From assembly GCA_934502625.1 (NCBI GenBank), contig CAKSUQ010000004.1, positions 44,612-108,611 on the forward strand: a stretch of DNA of 64,000 bases, in the 5' to 3' direction. A program made the position numbers and the translations under genes. The notes under the pieces are model-generated. The model was given only the letters and a program-made list of their open reading frames with translations, did no database searches and was not told the origin of the DNA. This document shows positions 34,116 through 43,131 of this stretch, in pieces. Every line of letters begins with the position of its first letter. Position 1 is the stretch's first letter. This DNA comes from an uncultured Gemmiger sp. GTDB taxonomy: Bacteria > Bacillota > Clostridia > Oscillospirales > Ruminococcaceae.

Positions 34116-36611
34116 TTACGAAATCTCGATTTCCGCCTTGCTCCCTGCCCGTGTCTTCGTCACATGGATCTGGCGGGTCAGGCGGTCTTGCAGCGCCTCG
34201 ACGTGGGAGATCACACCGATGAGCTTGTTGCTCCCGGCCAGCCCGGCCAGCGTGTCGACGGCCTTTTCCAGACTGTCGGAATCCAGCGAGCCGAAGCCTT
34301 CGTCGATGAACAGCGTCTCGATCACAACGCCGCCCGCGTTCTGCTGGATCGTGTCGCTGATGCCCAACGCCAGACTCAGCGCGGCCATAAAGCTCTCGCC
34401 GCCGGACAGGCTGCCCACGGGGCGGGTCTTGCCGGTATAGGCGTCAAACACGTCGAGGTCGAGCGCTGTTTTGCCGCCGACTGCCTCGCTTTTGCGGCGC
34501 AGCAGCCGGTACTGGCCGTCGGTCATCCGGGTGAAGCGCAGGTTCGCGGCCTCGACGACGCCGTCAAAATAGAACGCTTGTACGTACTGTTCAAAGGGCA
34601 GCTTGATCTTGCCCGCCAGATTGCCGTTGATCGTCTTGGACAAATTGTCCCACATAGCGCGCTTTTCGCGGGCGGCAGCGCTCTGCTTCATCGCCTTTTG
34701 CAGGGCGTCCAGCGCGGTGCGGTTCGTGTGCAGGCGGTGCACGGCAGCATCGCGGGCTTCCATCGCTGCGGCGCGGTCGCGCTGCAGCCGGTTCAGGGCG
34801 TCGCGCAGCTGCTCCAGCGCGTCGGGGTTGTCCCGCTTGGGCATCGTCTCCCGCATCTGCTGGACGCGGGCGGCGGCCGCCGCGTGCCCGGCCTTCGCGT
34901 TGGCGGCGCGGCGGGTGGCAGCAAAGCTCTGCTTGTCGAGGTCGGCCAGCTGGCCGCTCAAAATCTCGGCCTGCTTCGCCAAGCTCTTGGCGCGGTCGGT
35001 CTTCTGCTTCAGTTTCAGGTGATCGGCCTGCAGGCCGCGCAGCCCTTCGGCAAGGCTGGCCCGCTGCTCCGCCAAGGCGGCTTTCAACTCGTCGGCGGTC
35101 AGTTCTGCCGCCGGTTTGCCGGTGTAGCGCTCACCCCGACGCGCGAAAAATCCATCTGCATTGCGCTGCAATGCCGCCCGCAGCTCGTTGGCGTGGGCGG
35201 CGGCGTCACCGGCCTTGCGGCTGGCGGCGGCCGTACTGCGGCGCTGGGCGGTCAGCGCTTTTTCGCGCTCTTCCAGCTGCTTTTCGGTGATGTGATCCTT
35301 CGGCAGTGCCGCGATCTTCGGGTGCTTGGTCGAGCCGCAGACCGGGCAGGGCTTGCCGTGCTCCAATTCCTGCGCCAGCAAGCCTGCACGGTCAGCGTTC
35401 AATTGACGCTGCATCGTGCTGTATTCTTCCTCGGCGCGGTCGAGTGCTGCCTGCGCGGCGACGTACTCGGTCTGGCGGGCGGCGGCATCGGTCTGCGCCT
35501 GATCTGCGGCGTCCGCGTCCTGCAAAAGGCGCTTGCAGTCAGCGGCCAGCCCCTCGGCCAGCTCAATGCGGTGGTCGGTTTTCAGCAGCTCGGCCTCGGC
35601 CTGACTCAGGGCAAGGCGGTCGGTCTCGTTGCGGGTGATGTTCGTCTTGACGGTGGCCGTGCGCTTTTCCAAGTCCGCCGTAATGAGAGCGGTCTGGTGC
35701 TCGACATCGGCGGCGCGCTGCTCCTCGGCGATCAGCTCGGCCAGCTTGGCGCGGCGGGCGGCGCGCTCCTCGGCGATCTTCATGCCTGCGTTGCCGCGCG
35801 CCAGCTTCTCGTCCAGCTCCTTCACAACATTCGTCTGGTGCTTCTCGTTCGCCTCGTCGGCCTCCAGCAGGTGCAGGCCTAGTTCGGCGGCCGCACCGGC
35901 GGCGAAGGGGTCGCGCTCGGCCTGCATTTCCCGCAGCTCGTCGGCGGTGACATCGTCCGCACCGTCGCCCAGCAATGCACCGATGTGCATCAAAAGTACA
36001 TCGTCCAGCCGCCGACATTCCTCGTCGGCCTTGCGGGCGTGCTCGACGGCGGCCTGCCCCAGACGCTGGTGGTCGGCCGTGTCAAAAATGCGGCGCAGGA
36101 TGGCCGCGCGGTCAGCGGACGGCGCGTTGAGCAGCTTGGTAAAATCGTTCTGCGCCAGCATCGACACCTGCGCGAACTGCTTTGCATCGATGCCCAGCAG
36201 CTTGACGATAGCGTCGGTCACGGCGGACGCACCGCTGACCGGCTCGTCCGGCTCACGGATGAGTTCGGCCTTGGCGGGCACCTTCACCATGCCGCTGCCG
36301 CGCTTGGCCGCGCGCTGCTGATCCGGCCAGCGGCGGACGGTGTAGCTGCGTCCCCGGTGGGTGAAGGTCAGCTCGACACAGGTCTCGGCGTCGGGCGCAG
36401 CGAAATCACTGCGCAGCATCGTTGTTTTTCTATTTTCACCGGACGTCTCGCCGTACAGGGCGAACGTGATGGCGTCGAACAGGGCGGTCTTGCCCGCGCC
36501 CGTATCGCCGCCGATCAAAAACAGGCCGTTGCCGTCGAAGACGGAAAAGTCCAGCTCGGTGCGCGCGGCATAGGGGCCGAAGGCGGTCAGGGTCAGCTTT
36601 TGGGGTTTCAT
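34116..36611 (-). CDS. sbcC: Exonuclease subunit SbcC (SMC-type ATPase)
   Basis: The 831-residue ATPase has Walker A GGDTGAGKTALFDAI (about 32-46), long coiled coils, the zinc-hook CPVCG (about 422), and at the C-terminus the signature SLSGGESFMAALSLALG and Walker B LFIDEGFGSLD. With SbcD it forms the Mre11-Rad50-like nuclease that cuts hairpins and palindromes. It is shorter than the E. coli protein (about 1050 residues), reflecting shorter coils. ATG 36611 overlaps the sbcD stop as ATGA; a longer frame upstream lies inside sbcD and is a shadow. Confidence 0.95.
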   Translation of the reverse strand: MKPQKLTLTAFGPYAARTELDFSVFDGNGLFLIGGDTGAGKTALFDAITFALYGETSGENRKTTMLRSDFAAPDAETCVELTFTHRGRSYTVRRWPDQQRAAKRGSGMVKVPAKAELIREPDEPVSGASAVTDAIVKLLGIDAKQFAQVSMLAQNDFTKLLNAPSADRAAILRRIFDTADHQRLGQAAVEHARKADEECRRLDDVLLMHIGALLGDGADDVTADELREMQAERDPFAAGAAAELGLHLLEADEANEKHQTNVVKELDEKLARGNAGMKIAEERAARRAKLAELIAEEQRAADVEHQTALITADLEKRTATVKTNITRNETDRLALSQAEAELLKTDHRIELAEGLAADCKRLLQDADAADQAQTDAAARQTEYVAAQAALDRAEEEYSTMQRQLNADRAGLLAQELEHGKPCPVCGSTKHPKIAALPKDHITEKQLEEREKALTAQRRSTAAASRKAGDAAAHANELRAALQRNADGFFARRGERYTGKPAAELTADELKAALAEQRASLAEGLRGLQADHLKLKQKTDRAKSLAKQAEILSGQLADLDKQSFAATRRAANAKAGHAAAAARVQQMRETMPKRDNPDALEQLRDALNRLQRDRAAAMEARDAAVHRLHTNRTALDALQKAMKQSAAAREKRAMWDNLSKTINGNLAGKIKLPFEQYVQAFYFDGVVEAANLRFTRMTDGQYRLLRRKSEAVGGKTALDLDVFDAYTGKTRPVGSLSGGESFMAALSLALGISDTIQQNAGGVVIETLFIDEGFGSLDSDSLEKAVDTLAGLAGSNKLIGVISHVEALQDRLTRQIHVTKTRAGSKAEIEIS

Positions 36612-37741
36612 TCCGTTTTCGACGCCTCCTCGCGCAATTTTTTCAGTGCCAGCACTTCCTCGGTCGTCATGGCGCGGCCATTCATCCGGGTGAAAAAGTC
36701 CTGAAACAACTCGGCAAAGGGCTTGCCGCGCACGACCTGCGCCATGTTGGCGGGCGCGGCTGCCGTGCCTTGGGGCTGGTAGTCCAGCCGCATTGCGTTG
36801 GGGTAGGCCGCGCGCAGCTGCGCCATGGCGTCGGGCAGCGGCGTTGGGTCGGTCAGCGTCGCCCAGATGTAATCCTCGGTGTCGGTGGGGTGCTCGACCA
36901 GCTTTGCCAGCGGGCCGGTCAGGTGGCGCATGGCGCGGCGGGGCGTCAGTGGCAGCTGGTCGATCTTCTCGACGCCGCGCTTGCCCAGACGCACCAGCGT
37001 CACAGATTTCTGTGTGCCGCACTCGTCGAGGTGGTAGCACAGCGGTGCCCCGGCGTAGCGCACGGCGTCGATGCCGACGCGCTGCGCACGGTGGATGTGC
37101 CCCAGCGCCGCATAGCAGAAGCCCGCAAACCGCGCTGCATCGATGGAATCCACCGTACCGACAGTCAGGGGCGCGGTCTCGCTGCCGGAAAGCTGCGGCG
37201 GGCAGACCCCCGACACAACCATCTGGTGCGCAACAAGAACACGGCGCGGGGCGGTCGGTTCGCAGACAGCCAGCGCTGCGCCGACGGCGGAGTCATAGTC
37301 GGTGATCTCGGCTTCGGGCAGGTAGTGGCGCACCGTCGCTGCCCGCACAAAGGGCAGCAGCGTGAACTCCACGGGGCCGTGGCGGTCGTTCAGGATGACC
37401 TGCTTCGGCACGCCGGTGAAACGCCCGGCGATATGTACGCCCTGCCCCGCCAGCAGGCCGCTGGCGAAATCAAGCCGCTCGGCGCTGTCGTGGTTGCCGG
37501 ACACGGCCAGCACCGGGATATGCCGCGCGACAAGCTGGGTCAGGAACCAGTCCAGCAGCGTGCAGGCGGCCGCAGGCGGCACGGGGGTGTCGTAGATGTC
37601 ACCGGCCAGCACGACCGCCTCGACGCCGTGTTCGTCGCAGATGGCAAGCACCTGCTCCAGAATAAAGCGCTGATCCTCCAGCATATCAAACCCGTTGACC
37701 CGCTTGCCAAGGTGCAGGTCAGCTAAGTGCAGAAACTTCAT
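36608..37741 (-). CDS. sbcD: Exonuclease subunit SbcD
   Basis: The 377-residue Mre11-like nuclease has the metallophosphoesterase motifs HLADLHLGKR (residues 5-14), LAGDIYDTPVPP, SGNHDSAERL and a later GHIHRAQ. It works with SbcC, whose gene overlaps by four bases. Note that the host carries many palindromic repeats, which are the type of DNA this nuclease attacks. The gene begins after a family B repeat, without a recognisable promoter. Confidence 0.96.
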   Translation of the reverse strand: MKFLHLADLHLGKRVNGFDMLEDQRFILEQVLAICDEHGVEAVVLAGDIYDTPVPPAAACTLLDWFLTQLVARHIPVLAVSGNHDSAERLDFASGLLAGQGVHIAGRFTGVPKQVILNDRHGPVEFTLLPFVRAATVRHYLPEAEITDYDSAVGAALAVCEPTAPRRVLVAHQMVVSGVCPPQLSGSETAPLTVGTVDSIDAARFAGFCYAALGHIHRAQRVGIDAVRYAGAPLCYHLDECGTQKSVTLVRLGKRGVEKIDQLPLTPRRAMRHLTGPLAKLVEHPTDTEDYIWATLTDPTPLPDAMAQLRAAYPNAMRLDYQPQGTAAAPANMAQVVRGKPFAELFQDFFTRMNGRAMTTEEVLALKKLREEASKTE

Positions 37742-37773
37742 AGGTACTTCTCCAAACCCCGTTTGCAGGGGAT

Positions 37774-37868
37774 GCAGGGCGGGGTGACCTCACCCCGCCG
37801 CGGCGGCCTGCAGTCAGGCCGCCCTACGGTTCAATTGGTTTGTAGGGGGCGGCATTGCCGCCCCCTAC
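37774..37868. repeat. Family B repeat cluster
   Basis: Three cores: GGGCGGGGTGACCTCACCCC, GGCGGCCTGCAGTCAGGCC and GGGGGCGGCATTGCCGCCCC, the last with GTA and CTAC arms on both sides. Confidence 0.75.
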
Positions 37869-37890
37869 ATACATACCACTTATTTTTCGC

Positions 37891-38391
37891 TTACCGCCAC
37901 AATTTCTCCCACGTGGTAATGTCCAGCGTCGTGCCGGGCAGCACCTCCATGGGGGCAGTCTCGGCCTTGCGGAAACGGCACTTCTTCGCGAAGCCCTCGG
38001 CCTTCAGGTCGCGCGCCCACACCTTCATATACAGGCGGCTGCGGCCGTCTCCTTCGGCCAACTTCTGCGCGTAGGCCACGATGCTGCGGCCGATGCCCTG
38101 CCCGCGTGCCTTCTCCTTCAGGAATAGGCGGCTCAGGCACATGGCGCCCGCAGGCCCCAAGTCGAGCGCAAAATACCCCACCGGCTCGGTGCCGAGATAG
38201 ATCAGAAAATAGTTGATGACGCCGCTGTGGATCTCGTCGTCGGTCAGGATGTCGCTCTGGTACTTCTCAGCCAGCGCGGCGGCGACCTTCGGCGTCAGCT
38301 TGGTGTAATGCCGGACGAAGATTTCCTGCGCCAGCTCCGCCACCAGCTGCACATAGCGGGTCTTGGTAACTTGTTTGAAAGTGGGATTCAT
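37891..38391 (-). CDS. GNAT-family N-acetyltransferase
   Basis: The 166-residue protein has the GNAT acetyl-CoA pattern: LSRLFLKEKARGQGIGRSIVAYAQKLAEG (about 108-136, with the RGQGIG pyrophosphate loop), preceded by YFLIYLGTEPVGYFAL (beta-4) and followed by LYMKVWARDLKAEGFAKKCRF. Substrate unknown. A good AAAGGAG site precedes ATG 38391. Single gene bounded by family B repeats. Confidence 0.9.
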   Translation of the reverse strand: MNPTFKQVTKTRYVQLVAELAQEIFVRHYTKLTPKVAAALAEKYQSDILTDDEIHSGVINYFLIYLGTEPVGYFALDLGPAGAMCLSRLFLKEKARGQGIGRSIVAYAQKLAEGDGRSRLYMKVWARDLKAEGFAKKCRFRKAETAPMEVLPGTTLDITTWEKLWR

Positions 38392-38418
38392 GGGTACTCC
38401 TTTGTTTGTAAAACATCA

Positions 38419-38488
38419 TAGGGGCGGATTCCATATCCGCCCGTCAACAGGCAGCCGCTTGCGGGCGCATATAGAATGCGCCCCTACG
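38419..38488. repeat. Family B repeat pair
   Basis: TAGGGGCGGATTCCATATCC then GCCCG, facing CGGGCGCATATAGAATGCGC then CCCTAC, upstream of the GNAT gene and next to the MITE-like element. Confidence 0.75.
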
Positions 38489-38500
38489 TTCTCGATCTTA

Positions 38501-38672
38501 GGCAATACCGCACAATTCCCGCCTAACGGCTCAAGCACCGCTCCGGCAGCTGCGGCACGGCATCTGCGTTGCCAAAATGCTCGATAATACACAAAGTATT
38601 ATCTGCGCTTTTGGCTTAGCAGCTGCCGCACCTCGCTCGCCGTATCGGCACTTAGAATTATGCGGTATTGCC
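38501..38672. mobile_element. 172-bp MITE-like element with terminal inverted repeats and 4-bp target duplication
   Basis: The ends GGCAATACCGCACAATTC (38501-38518) and the complement of 38672-38655, GGCAATACCGCATAATTC, match at 17 of 18 positions. Identical CTTA lies on both sides (38497-38500 and 38673-38676). The interior is a long imperfect palindrome with a central GATAATAC-ACAAA-GTATTATC hairpin and GCAGCTGC in both halves. It has no coding capacity, as expected of a non-autonomous element. The right CTTA copy overlaps the TAA stop of the minus-strand NusG-II gene. Confidence 0.8.
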
Positions 38673-38673
38673 C

Positions 38674-39006
38674 TTATTCTATCGTCAAACTCGCCTTCGC
38701 CGGCATACACGCTGCCCAATCGCCTTGGTTTTTCAGGACGTCGAAGCCCTCGCAGGTGTGGTCGGGGCAGGGGCTGTCCACAAACGCGATGCCGCCGTCC
38801 TCGACATGCAGGTGGATCGTGTACAGGCCGGTGTCGATGTCGTAGTCGGCGTCCTTGCGCAGGTCGATGCGCTGCTCGACCTGCGGATCGCCGTAGCGCA
38901 GCACCGCCGTCTTGCCCGTCCCGCCGGGACGGGTGGCAAACCACAGCACCGCCGCCACGGCCAGAATCACCGCGATAAACAGTAGGTTTTTCTTTTTACT
39001 CGTCAT
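38674..39006 (-). CDS. NusG domain II-containing small membrane-anchored protein
   Basis: The 110-residue protein has one N-terminal membrane helix (residues 8-24, LLFIAVILAVAAVLWFA), then a NusG_II-type extracytoplasmic domain with YTIHLHVEDGGIAFVDSPCPDHTCEGFDVLKNQGDWAACMPAK, including the paired cysteines typical of this family. Function unknown. Its start overlaps the rnz stop as ATGA, so both are coupled. Its stop codon TAA lies within the target-site copy of the MITE-like element, so the reading frame is intact. Confidence 0.87.
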   Translation of the reverse strand: MTSKKKNLLFIAVILAVAAVLWFATRPGGTGKTAVLRYGDPQVEQRIDLRKDADYDIDTGLYTIHLHVEDGGIAFVDSPCPDHTCEGFDVLKNQGDWAACMPAKASLTIE

Positions 39007-39893
39007 GCTTTGTCAAATTCCAGTTCTTCCGTCAGGCCGTCGTACCCGGCCACGGCAGCGGGGTACGCGCTCTGCGCGGCGGCCAGCCCTGCGGCGGGAT
39101 CAGTCACGGCGGCGCTGTAGTGCGTCAGCCACAGGCGGCGCACATGGGCGGCGGCGGCCAGCGCGCCGGTCTCGCGGCAGGTGGCGTGACCGTACAGCTT
39201 CGCCTTCGGCAGGTCGGCGTCTTCGGCGTAGGTCGCGTCCATGCAGAGCAGGTCGGCATCACGGGCGGCGGCCTTCAGCGCGGCGCAGGGGCGGGTGTCG
39301 GTGGCGTAGACCACCTTCAGCCCGCGCCGGGGCGCACCCAGCACCTGTTCCGGTGTGAAGCCGCCGACGGCCTCGCCTTTTTGCAGGGTCTTCCAGTATT
39401 CGACCGGGACGCCCGCCGCCTTGGCGCGCGCGGGGTCGAATCGCCCGGCGCGGGGCAGCTCCAGCGCGTAGCCGCAGCAGGGCACGCGGTGGTCGAGCGG
39501 GAACGGGGTGATTTGCAGTGCTTCCACTGCGAACGGCGCGGCGGCCGGCCGCCAACGCACGACGTAGGGCTGCTGCCCCGCCAGCGCCATGACGGCCTTT
39601 GCCACCGGGTCGATGCCCTGCGGGCCGTAGATCGTCAGCGGCTCGGTGCGGTTCAGGCTGCCGAGAGTCTGCAAAAGGCCGGGCAGCCCCAGAATGTGAT
39701 CGCCGTGGCAGTGGGTGAGCAGCACCGCCGCCAGCTTGTACGCGCTGACGCCGTACCGCCGCAGGCCGACCTGTGTGCCTTCGCCGCAGTCCAACAGCAC
39801 GCTGCGCCCGCCCACCGTGACAGCGGCGGCGGCCAGCGCGCGCTCCGGCAGAGGCTGTGTGCCGCCCGTGCCCAGCAGCGTGACTTTCAGCAT
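39003..39893 (-). CDS. rnz: Ribonuclease Z (MBL-fold tRNA 3' processing)
   Basis: The 296-residue metallo-beta-lactamase-fold enzyme has LGTGGTQPLPERA (substrate-binding start), LLDCGEGTQVGLRRYG, the zinc motif LLTHCHGDHILGLPGLL (about 60), and later DTRPC, HATCRETG and LWLTHYSA. It trims tRNA 3' ends. The usual THFHGDH is THCHGDH. I chose ATG 39893 with an AGAGGTG site; the frame to 39959 adds a tail with no family match. Confidence 0.9.
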   Translation of the reverse strand: MLKVTLLGTGGTQPLPERALAAAAVTVGGRSVLLDCGEGTQVGLRRYGVSAYKLAAVLLTHCHGDHILGLPGLLQTLGSLNRTEPLTIYGPQGIDPVAKAVMALAGQQPYVVRWRPAAAPFAVEALQITPFPLDHRVPCCGYALELPRAGRFDPARAKAAGVPVEYWKTLQKGEAVGGFTPEQVLGAPRRGLKVVYATDTRPCAALKAAARDADLLCMDATYAEDADLPKAKLYGHATCRETGALAAAAHVRRLWLTHYSAAVTDPAAGLAAAQSAYPAAVAGYDGLTEELEFDKA

Positions 39894-39971
39894 CAGCTCA
39901 CCTCTTTCCAACAGTATCCCATTATTAAACGTATTATAGCACAGATTGGGCGAGAGCACAACAGGGGGGAC

Positions 39972-40121
39972 GCCTTCCCCTTCCGGGGGAAGGTGGCCGA
40001 GGCTCCGACCGAGGCCGGATGAGGGGCGGCGCTTTCTCTATTGCCCGTGAACGGGTTGCTGCGGGAACGCCGCCCCTCATCAGTCGCCTGCGGGCGACAG
40101 CTTCCCCCAATGGGGGAAGCC
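39972..40121. repeat. Family A structured repeat, copy 4
   Basis: Its first 58 bases and its last 50 are the same as copy 5 at 41721-41871; only the middle 40 bases differ. Hairpin GTCGCC-TGCG-GGCGAC follows CCTCATCA. Confidence 0.82.
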
Positions 40122-40129
40122 AAAGTTTT

Positions 40130-40158
40130 TGAAACACCCCGCCCGATTTTGTCGTATA
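40130..40158 (+). promoter_or_regulatory. ECF-type promoter, probably autoregulated
   Basis: TGAAAC (40130-40135), 17-bp spacer, CGTATA (40153-40158), which matches the sigma-W-like ECF pattern TGAAAC...CGTA. A TATAAT at 40155 overlaps, so a sigma-A reading is possible but its -35 would be poor. Confidence 0.55.
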
Positions 40159-40183
40159 ATCTTTATGAAAGGGGGCGGTAGCA

Positions 40184-40672
40184 ATGACCGAACGTGAACT
40201 GGATGGGCTGCTGCGGGACTACGGCGGCGCGGTACGGGCGGTGTGTCGGGCGATTCTGCCCGGCCACCCGCAGGACGCCGAGGAAGCCGAGGCCGACACA
40301 TTTTACAAGCTGTGGCGCAGCGCAAAGCTGCCTGCCGACGAAGCGCACCGGCGGCGGCTGGTCGTTTTGACGGCGCGGCAGTGCGCCATCGACCGCTACC
40401 GCGCCCTGCTGCGCCGGGGCGAGACGCTGCCGCTGGACGACCGCGACGACGCCGAGTTGGCCGTGGCGCTGGAAAGCGATTTGGAAAGCCGCGAGCTGAT
40501 GGAGCAAATCCTAGCGCTGCCGCCGCCCGATGGCGACCTATTCCTGCGGCGGTACTTATACGGCGAGACTGCGGCGCAGCTGGGCGCGCGGTTCGGCATG
40601 CCCGCCGGGACGGTGCGCACCCGGCTGCACCGCGCGCGGCTGGCGCTGCAAAAGCTATTGAAGGAGGGCTGA
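40184..40672 (+). CDS. ECF RNA polymerase sigma factor
   Basis: The 162-residue sigma-70 family protein has a region 2 (residues 10-75, AEEAEADTFYKLWRSAK, LTARQCAIDRYRALLRR) and region 4 (about 105-160, LFLRRYLYGETAAQLGARFGMPAGTVRTRLHRARLALQKLL, a clear helix-turn-helix). It should direct polymerase to stress- or signal-responsive promoters, including its own. The next gene, three bases downstream, is a membrane protein of the anti-sigma type. The pair is enclosed by two nearly identical family A repeats. Confidence 0.92.
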   Translation: MTERELDGLLRDYGGAVRAVCRAILPGHPQDAEEAEADTFYKLWRSAKLPADEAHRRRLVVLTARQCAIDRYRALLRRGETLPLDDRDDAELAVALESDLESRELMEQILALPPPDGDLFLRRYLYGETAAQLGARFGMPAGTVRTRLHRARLALQKLLKEG

Positions 40673-40675
40673 CCT

Positions 40676-41710
40676 ATGACCGAACTGGAACGCTGGATGG
40701 ATGACCACCCGCCGCTGGCAGACGCCCTGACGGCGGAGGAAACCGCAGCACTGCGCCAAAAAGTGCTGGCGCGCCGCCCCAAGCCCCATGTTTTGCGCGG
40801 CTGGCGGCTCGCCGTGGCCGCGGCGGCGCTGTGTCTGGTGGCGGCGGGCGCGGTGGTGCTGGGCTTTTTCCACCCGATGAGCGCCGCCAACGAGACGGAA
40901 GCGCTGGTGCGGCAGTACGGCGTGGTGCTGGATGAACCGCTGACCGCCGAAATCAACGGCCACACCGTCACGGTGCGGGCGCTGCTGCGGGGGCAGAATA
41001 CGCTGAGAGTGCTGTATGATGTTGATCATGCACAAGGGCTTGAACCGTGGGATTTGGTGTGGAGTACCGCAAACTTCACCTTCATCCCGACCGAGGAAAG
41101 CGCCCTTGACAAGCGGATGTACACCGTAACAAACTTCGGCACAGGGCTTTGCGGCGGCTATGCCGTCGGCTCGTTTGAAACCCGCAACGCCACAAGCGAG
41201 AGCGACACGCTCTCCTGCTTTGTGGATATTCCGCTGCACAGCAATCCCGCCAAGACGCGCACACTGTGGATTGGTGACCTGAACAACTACGACGCCAAAG
41301 CCAGCCTCAAGGTGGAGTTGCCCGACGCCGCCCAGCCTATCACAATAGCGGCAAACACAAGCATCGCCATGAAGGGCGGCCCGTGGTTCCACTATGATTT
41401 GACCGACGAGGAACGCGAGGCGTTCCCGGACGGGACGTTTAACATCACTGCGATACGCATTGAGCCGCTGGCTGTGAGCATTGTGGGTGGTGACTATGAA
41501 AGCGAACCCCGGAATTTGAGCCGCTACAATGTGCAAGGCCGCGTGAAGCTCTACCGCGCTGACGGCAGCGAAATCACCTACGGCTGGGACGGGAATTTCT
41601 TCCAAGGGCAATACAGTCCGACGGTGCTGCGCGTGGACAGCTATGACATCATCGACCCCGCCGCTGTGGCGTATGTGGAGATCGACGGGGTGAGGTTTGA
41701 TGTGGAGTGA
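40676..41710 (+). CDS. Probable anti-sigma factor, single-pass membrane protein (DUF4179-like)
   Basis: The 344-residue protein has a short cytoplasmic N-terminus (1-42), one membrane helix (about 43-63, WRLAVAAAALCLVAAGAVVLGFF) and a large extracytoplasmic beta-rich domain. No catalytic motif is seen. The layout and the position directly after the ECF sigma gene fit an anti-sigma factor that holds the sigma at the membrane. The signal is unknown. The assignment rests on context more than on sequence motifs. Confidence 0.72.
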   Translation: MTELERWMDDHPPLADALTAEETAALRQKVLARRPKPHVLRGWRLAVAAAALCLVAAGAVVLGFFHPMSAANETEALVRQYGVVLDEPLTAEINGHTVTVRALLRGQNTLRVLYDVDHAQGLEPWDLVWSTANFTFIPTEESALDKRMYTVTNFGTGLCGGYAVGSFETRNATSESDTLSCFVDIPLHSNPAKTRTLWIGDLNNYDAKASLKVELPDAAQPITIAANTSIAMKGGPWFHYDLTDEEREAFPDGTFNITAIRIEPLAVSIVGGDYESEPRNLSRYNVQGRVKLYRADGSEITYGWDGNFFQGQYSPTVLRVDSYDIIDPAAVAYVEIDGVRFDVE

Positions 41711-41720
41711 ATAGTGGATT

Positions 41721-41871
41721 GCCTTCCCCTTCCGGGGGAAGGTGGCCGAGGCTCCGACCGAGGCCGGATGAGGGGCGGACTTGCCGTGGCTGACCCGCAA
41801 ATGGGTTGCTGTGGCAAAGCCGCCCCTCATCAGTCGCCTGCGGGCGACAGCTTCCCCCAATGGGGGAAGCC
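41721..41871. repeat. Family A structured repeat, copy 5
   Basis: Direct copy of the 39972-40121 repeat with the same outer parts, on the other side of the sigma/anti-sigma pair. Confidence 0.82.
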
Positions 41872-41876
41872 AAGGA

Positions 41877-41916
41877 AAAGCGCCCCCGTATGGTTTTGGC
41901 CATACGGGGGCGCTTT
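41877..41916. terminator. Bidirectional terminator between anti-sigma gene and oadB
   Basis: AAAGCGCCCCCGTATGG paired with CCATACGGGGGCGCTTT, six-base loop, between convergent genes. Confidence 0.9.
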
Positions 41917-41928
41917 ATTATAGCTTTA

Positions 41929-43119
41929 TCAGCCGAACATGTTGATCAGGATACCGGCCGCAACAGCGGAGCCGATAACACCGGCAACGTTGGGACCCAT
42001 GGCGTGCATGAGCAGGTAGTTGCGGGGGTTGTACTCCTGACCGACCTTCTGAGAAACACGGGCGGCCATGGGAACGGCGGAAACACCGGCGGAACCGATC
42101 AGCGGGTTGATCTTGCCGTGGGTGACAACGCACATGATCTTGCCCAGGATAACACCGCCGGCGGTGCCGACACCGAAGGCGACGATGCCCAGAACGATGA
42201 TCTCAACGGTCTGGATGTTCAGGAAGGTGGCGGCGTTGGTGGTGCAGCCGACGGAGAAGCCGAGGAAGATCGTGATGATGTTCATCAGCTCGTTGCCGGC
42301 GGTCTTGGTGATACGCTCGACAACGCCGGACTCCTTCATCAGGTTGCCCATCATCAGGCAGCCGACCAGAATGGCGGCGTCAGGCAGGGTCAGGGCGACG
42401 ATGATGGTGACGATGATGGGGAAGAGGATTTTCTCGGTCTTGGAGACGCGGCGGGGGGCCGTCATGACGATCTGACGCTCTTTTTCGGTGGTCAGAGCCT
42501 TCATGATGGGCGGCTGGATAACGGGCACCAGCGCCATGTAGCAGTACGCGGCAACCGCGATGGAGCCGAGCAGGTGCGGGGCCAGCTTGGTGGTGACGTA
42601 GATAGCGGTGGGGCCGTCCGCGCCGCCGATGATGCCGATAGCACCGGCCTCCTGATTGGTGAAGCCCAAAATCTTAGCGCCGACGAAGGTGAAGAAGATG
42701 CCCAGCTGTGCGGCAGCGCCCAGCAGCAGGCTGGACGGGCGGGCGATCAGCGGCTCAAAGTCGGTCATCGTGCCGATGCCGAGGAAGATCAGCGGCGGGT
42801 AGATGCCGAGCTTGACGCCTAAGTAGATATAATCGACCATGCCGCCGGACATACCCAGCATTTCCCAGTTGATATGGTTCGTCTCGTTGATAAAGATGTC
42901 CATGTGGAAGATGCCGTCGAGGGGCAGGTTGGTCATCAGCATGCCGAAGCCGATGGGCAGCAGCAGCAGAGGCTCGAACTGCTTGACGATGGCCAGATAC
43001 AGCAGCACGCAGGCCACCGCCAGCATGACGGCGTACTTCCAGCCGCCCTCGGTGAAGAAGATCTGTGCCCAGCCGGACTTTGCGAAGATCTCCGCAATAT
43101 TGGTAAAAATCGCACCCAT
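41929..43119 (-). CDS. Sodium ion-translocating decarboxylase subunit beta (OadB/GcdB type)
   Basis: The 396-residue membrane protein has about ten helices, the conserved [29 protein letters not shown] block with the sodium-site Asp, and [25 protein letters not shown]. These motifs define the beta subunit that pumps sodium when the biotin-bound carboxyl group is released. It follows the gamma subunit gene after 12 bases. No carboxyltransferase (alpha) or biotin carrier gene is in the window, so the substrate (oxaloacetate, methylmalonyl-CoA or glutaconyl-CoA) cannot be fixed. Confidence 0.93.
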   Translation of the reverse strand: MGAIFTNIAEIFAKSGWAQIFFTEGGWKYAVMLAVACVLLYLAIVKQFEPLLLLPIGFGMLMTNLPLDGIFHMDIFINETNHINWEMLGMSGGMVDYIYLGVKLGIYPPLIFLGIGTMTDFEPLIARPSSLLLGAAAQLGIFFTFVGAKILGFTNQEAGAIGIIGGADGPTAIYVTTKLAPHLLGSIAVAAYCYMALVPVIQPPIMKALTTEKERQIVMTAPRRVSKTEKILFPIIVTIIVALTLPDAAILVGCLMMGNLMKESGVVERITKTAGNELMNIITIFLGFSVGCTTNAATFLNIQTVEIIVLGIVAFGVGTAGGVILGKIMCVVTHGKINPLIGSAGVSAVPMAARVSQKVGQEYNPRNYLLMHAMGPNVAGVIGSAVAAGILINMFG

Positions 43120-43131
43120 TTCCGTACCTCC

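Noticed and set aside
38577..38978. Plus-strand frame running from the MITE-like element into the NusG-II gene
   Set aside because: Low-complexity Arg/Ser/Pro-rich translation, no ribosome site; it is a chance frame crossing the element boundary.
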